Shown: positions 61,818-64,000 of the stretch, in pieces
Layout: every line of letters starts with the position of its first letter
Position numbering within the stretch: the first letter of the stretch is position 1
Source of the DNA: Bog-105 sp965277855
Lineage (GTDB): Bacteria; Acidobacteriota; Terriglobia; Bryobacterales; Bryobacteraceae
DNA length: 64,000 nucleotides
NCBI GenBank assembly: GCA_965277855.1
Contig: OZ255847.1
Location: 1,798,001 to 1,862,000 of the forward strand
Reading direction: 5' to 3'
Made by a program: the position numbers and the translations under genes
The notes under the pieces: model-generated
What the model was told of the DNA's origin: nothing
The model's input: the letters and a program-made list of their open reading frames with translations, nothing else
The model's database searches: none

Positions 61818-63317
61818 ATGATCGATTTCACAAAGCTGGAGATCTGGTTTGTTACCGGCAGCCAGCATCTTTACGGCGAAGAGACGCTGCAGGAAGTTGC
61901 CAATCACTCTCGCGAAATAGCGCGCGGTCTTGGAGCGCTCCCGCAGACGCCGGTCAAAGTCGTCTACAAGCCGGTGCTGACCACCGCCGATGCCATTCAC
62001 ACGCTTTGCCAGGAAGCCAATCATGCCACGAACTGCGTCGGCTTGATTACCTGGATGCATACCTTTTCACCCGCCAAGATGTGGATCGCGGGACTCAAGG
62101 CTTTGCAGAAACCGTTCGTCCATCTTCATACTCAATACAACCGCGAGCTGCCGTGGTCCACCATCGACATGGACTTCATGAATCTGAACCAGGCCGCGCA
62201 CGGCGATCGCGAGTTTGGCTTTCTCGCCAGCCGCATGCGTCTCAATCGCAAAGTCGTGACCGGCTTCTGGCAGGATGCCGCCGTTCTCGAAGAGCTTGCC
62301 ACCTGGGCGCGAGCCGCCGTCGCCTGGAATGATGCGCAAACTCTGAAAGTGGCTCGCTTTGGCGACAACATGCGCAACGTGGCGGTTACCGAAGGTGACA
62401 AGGTAGAAGCCGAAATGCGGTTGCGCTATACCGTGCGCGGTTACGGGATCGGCGATCTGACCGACCTGTTTCCACATGTCCCGGACTCTGCGATCAACCA
62501 GCTCGCCAAGGAGTACGGCGATACTTATGTGCTGGCGGAGAGCCTTCGCGCCGGCGGTTCACAGCGCCCTGCCTTGCTCGAAGCCGCTCGCATCGAACTG
62601 GCTTTGCGCCGCTTCCTGCATGACGGCGGATTCACCGCTTTCACCGATACCTTCGAAGACTTGCACGGCCTGGCGCAATTACCCGGCATCGCCGTACAAC
62701 GTCTGATGGCGGACGGCTACGGCTTTGGCGGGGAGGGCGATTGGAAAACAGCCGCGCTTGTCAGATCCATGAAAGTCATGGCGCATGGTCTCCCAGGTGG
62801 GACTTCCTTCATGGAGGACTACACCTATCATCTGAGCGATGGTGGCCAGGTGCTCGGCGCGCACATGCTCGAAGTCTGCCCTTCGATCGCTGAAGGACAG
62901 ATAACGGCCGAGATCCATCCCCTCTCGATAGGCGGCAAAAGCGACCCGGTGCGGCTAGTCTTTACGGGCGGTCCGGGTCCAGCGGTCAACGCGTCGGTAG
63001 TTGACATGGGCGACCACTTCCGCATGATCGTCAACCGCGTCAATGTCATCACTCCGGCGCAGCCTCTCCCCAAGCTTCCTGTGGCGCGTGCGCTGTGGAT
63101 CCCCGAGCCGAATCTCAAAATTGCGGCCACCACCTGGATTCTTGCCGGCGGCGCACACCATACCGGATTCAGTCGCGCCCTTACTTCCCAGCATCTCGAA
63201 GACTTTGCCGAAATGGCTGGGATTGAATACCTGCTGATCGATAAGGAAACAAACGTGCGCAATTTCAAAAACGAGATCCGCTGGAACGATCTCTACTATC
63301 GGCTGAACTCGCGATAG
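61818..63317 (+). CDS. araA: L-arabinose isomerase
   Basis: 499 residues, the standard length. It converts L-arabinose to L-ribulose using Mn2+. Conserved features: EIWFVTGSQHLYGEE, WMHTFSPAKMWIAGL, FVHLHTQYNRELPW, GYGFGGEGDWKTAALVRSMK (catalytic Glu), SFMEDYTYHL (Glu) and AGGAHHTGFSRAL (metal His). Paired with the second abfA; araB and araD are in the opposite-strand operon beyond lacI. Convergent with a DUF4239 gene after 11 bases. Confidence 0.97.
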   Translation: MIDFTKLEIWFVTGSQHLYGEETLQEVANHSREIARGLGALPQTPVKVVYKPVLTTADAIHTLCQEANHATNCVGLITWMHTFSPAKMWIAGLKALQKPFVHLHTQYNRELPWSTIDMDFMNLNQAAHGDREFGFLASRMRLNRKVVTGFWQDAAVLEELATWARAAVAWNDAQTLKVARFGDNMRNVAVTEGDKVEAEMRLRYTVRGYGIGDLTDLFPHVPDSAINQLAKEYGDTYVLAESLRAGGSQRPALLEAARIELALRRFLHDGGFTAFTDTFEDLHGLAQLPGIAVQRLMADGYGFGGEGDWKTAALVRSMKVMAHGLPGGTSFMEDYTYHLSDGGQVLGAHMLEVCPSIAEGQITAEIHPLSIGGKSDPVRLVFTGGPGPAVNASVVDMGDHFRMIVNRVNVITPAQPLPKLPVARALWIPEPNLKIAATTWILAGGAHHTGFSRALTSQHLEDFAEMAGIEYLLIDKETNVRNFKNEIRWNDLYYRLNSR

Positions 63318-63328
63318 CTTCCGGGTGT

Positions 63329-64000
63329 CTATCGTTTCATCGTTCTCAATGCCGCCTCGAAACCTCCTGGCGTAATCCTGACCGCGCCTCCGTATGGCGC
63401 ATCCACATCGGCAATCGTCGTCAGTATCAGCGTCACCAGAAGGGTCACGCCTACCACCTGTACGATATGCATTCTTAGCTCTTCCACGTCAAAGAGGCAA
63501 GTGTAAATCACCGTCAGCGCGCCACCGGTAATCAGCACCAGCCAGAAGATCGTGGGTAGCTGAGTATTACTCTGCACTTCGCGAATGCGCCGGTGCTCCG
63601 TCACGGTTGTAAGATCGGCTAGCGTGCGTTCGAGCAGAGCCTCTTCGGAAAGCTCGTTGGGCCGAATAGCTACGACCACCTTCCAAAGTTGATCGATGAT
63701 CTGACTTCCAGAAGAACTGACCGAACCTCGCTCCATGGCGGGCCATTCCTTATCGATCATGGCACGCGCGTATTGTCGAGTAAGTGAGCCTACCTGGACG
63801 CGTTCCGGTGCCGGCAAACCCTCTGAGACACGGTTCACATTCAGCAACGCGTTCGCCTCGATTTGTGCATTCCGTTCCGCGCTCGCATAGTTGTTCCAGA
63901 CATCGGACAAGACAAACGCCACAATTACCGCATAAGTAGTTCCCAAAAACCCGATCTGCCAGCCAATCAGATCGTTGTGTTGTGAGCGGCCCGGCGTGAG
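63329..64000 (-). CDS. DUF4239-like membrane protein, cut by the window edge
   Basis: The C-terminal 223 residues are visible, and the frame is open to the right edge, reading RSQHNDLIGWQIGFLGTTY just before the first possible internal start (TTG 63946), so the true start is outside. Helices: TTYAVIVAFVLSDVWNN near the visible start, then PTIFWLVLITGGALTVIYTC and IVQVVGVTLLVTLILTTIAD near the end. Between them is a soluble helical part (SLTRQYARAMIDKEWPAMERG). The layout matches DUF4239 proteins, of unknown function. Confidence 0.8.
   Translation of the reverse strand, partial: LTPGRSQHNDLIGWQIGFLGTTYAVIVAFVLSDVWNNYASAERNAQIEANALLNVNRVSEGLPAPERVQVGSLTRQYARAMIDKEWPAMERGSVSSSGSQIIDQLWKVVVAIRPNELSEEALLERTLADLTTVTEHRRIREVQSNTQLPTIFWLVLITGGALTVIYTCLFDVEELRMHIVQVVGVTLLVTLILTTIADVDAPYGGAVRITPGGFEAALRTMKR

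Noticed and set aside
1..64000. CRISPR arrays, tRNA or rRNA genes, prophage or integrase genes
   Set aside because: I looked for regular spaced repeats, cloverleaf-like intergenic segments and integrase or transposase motifs and found none.

Overview
The window looks like a chromosomal stretch from an Acidobacteriota genome, most likely the Solibacteres/Bryobacterales branch. This is inferred from gene content only: four large orphan MacB/FtsX-type permeases (the acidobacterial ADOP type, one with a PadR regulator), an acidobacterial-style ECF sigma factor, a Ser/Thr kinase fused to a TolB-like and TPR tail, a DUF1592/DUF1552 pair, a high G+C content, and many secreted carbohydrate-active enzymes. 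No rRNA, tRNA, CRISPR array, prophage or complete insertion sequence was seen.

Layout. 1-8.1 kb: sigma factor, secreted hypothetical, kinase-TPR protein, one ADOP permease, secreted PI-PLC-like protein. 8.1-10.3 kb: AbrB-Doc toxin-antitoxin pair and a DUF421 / membrane protein / DUF421 operon. 10.4-14.1 kb: CDF metal exporter, PolX, Tpx peroxidase, response regulator. 14.3-21.5 kb: envelope block (HU, M50 protease, two glycosyltransferases, prepilin peptidase, UppS, CdsA, outer-membrane barrel), interrupted by a repeat-rich gap. 21.9-28.2 kb: DUF1592-DUF1552-esterase-methyltransferase operon. 28.2-32.2 kb: accC, accB, M24 peptidase and quinone oxidoreductase. 32.4-41 kb: three ADOP permeases with PadR; the first is frameshifted. 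41-49.4 kb: GH127-like and GH18 enzymes, a Zn-ADH/SDR pair, an MFS transporter and others. 49.6-53.1 kb: a decayed tetR-hydrolase-SDR-oxidoreductase-SnoaL block. 53.1-63.3 kb: a complete L-arabinose/arabinan locus. 63.3 kb to the end: part of a DUF4239 membrane protein.

How genes work together. The clearest functional system is the arabinose locus. Two GH51 arabinofuranosidases release L-arabinose, an SSS-type symporter imports it, and AraA, AraB and AraD convert it to D-xylulose 5-phosphate. A LacI-family protein probably controls the locus; a perfect LacI-type palindrome lies between lacI and the divergent abfA-araA pair. The envelope block joins undecaprenyl and phospholipid precursor synthesis (UppS, CdsA) with glycosyl transfer. 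The permease block carries inverted repeats on both sides of the PadR start that could be its operators.

I found no clearly new defence or mobile system. The best leads are the decayed TetR block with an intact operator and one intact gene, the DUF421 sandwich operon, the frameshifted ADOP, the SDR lacking its catalytic lysine, and repeats that appear to have extended the 3' end of uppS.
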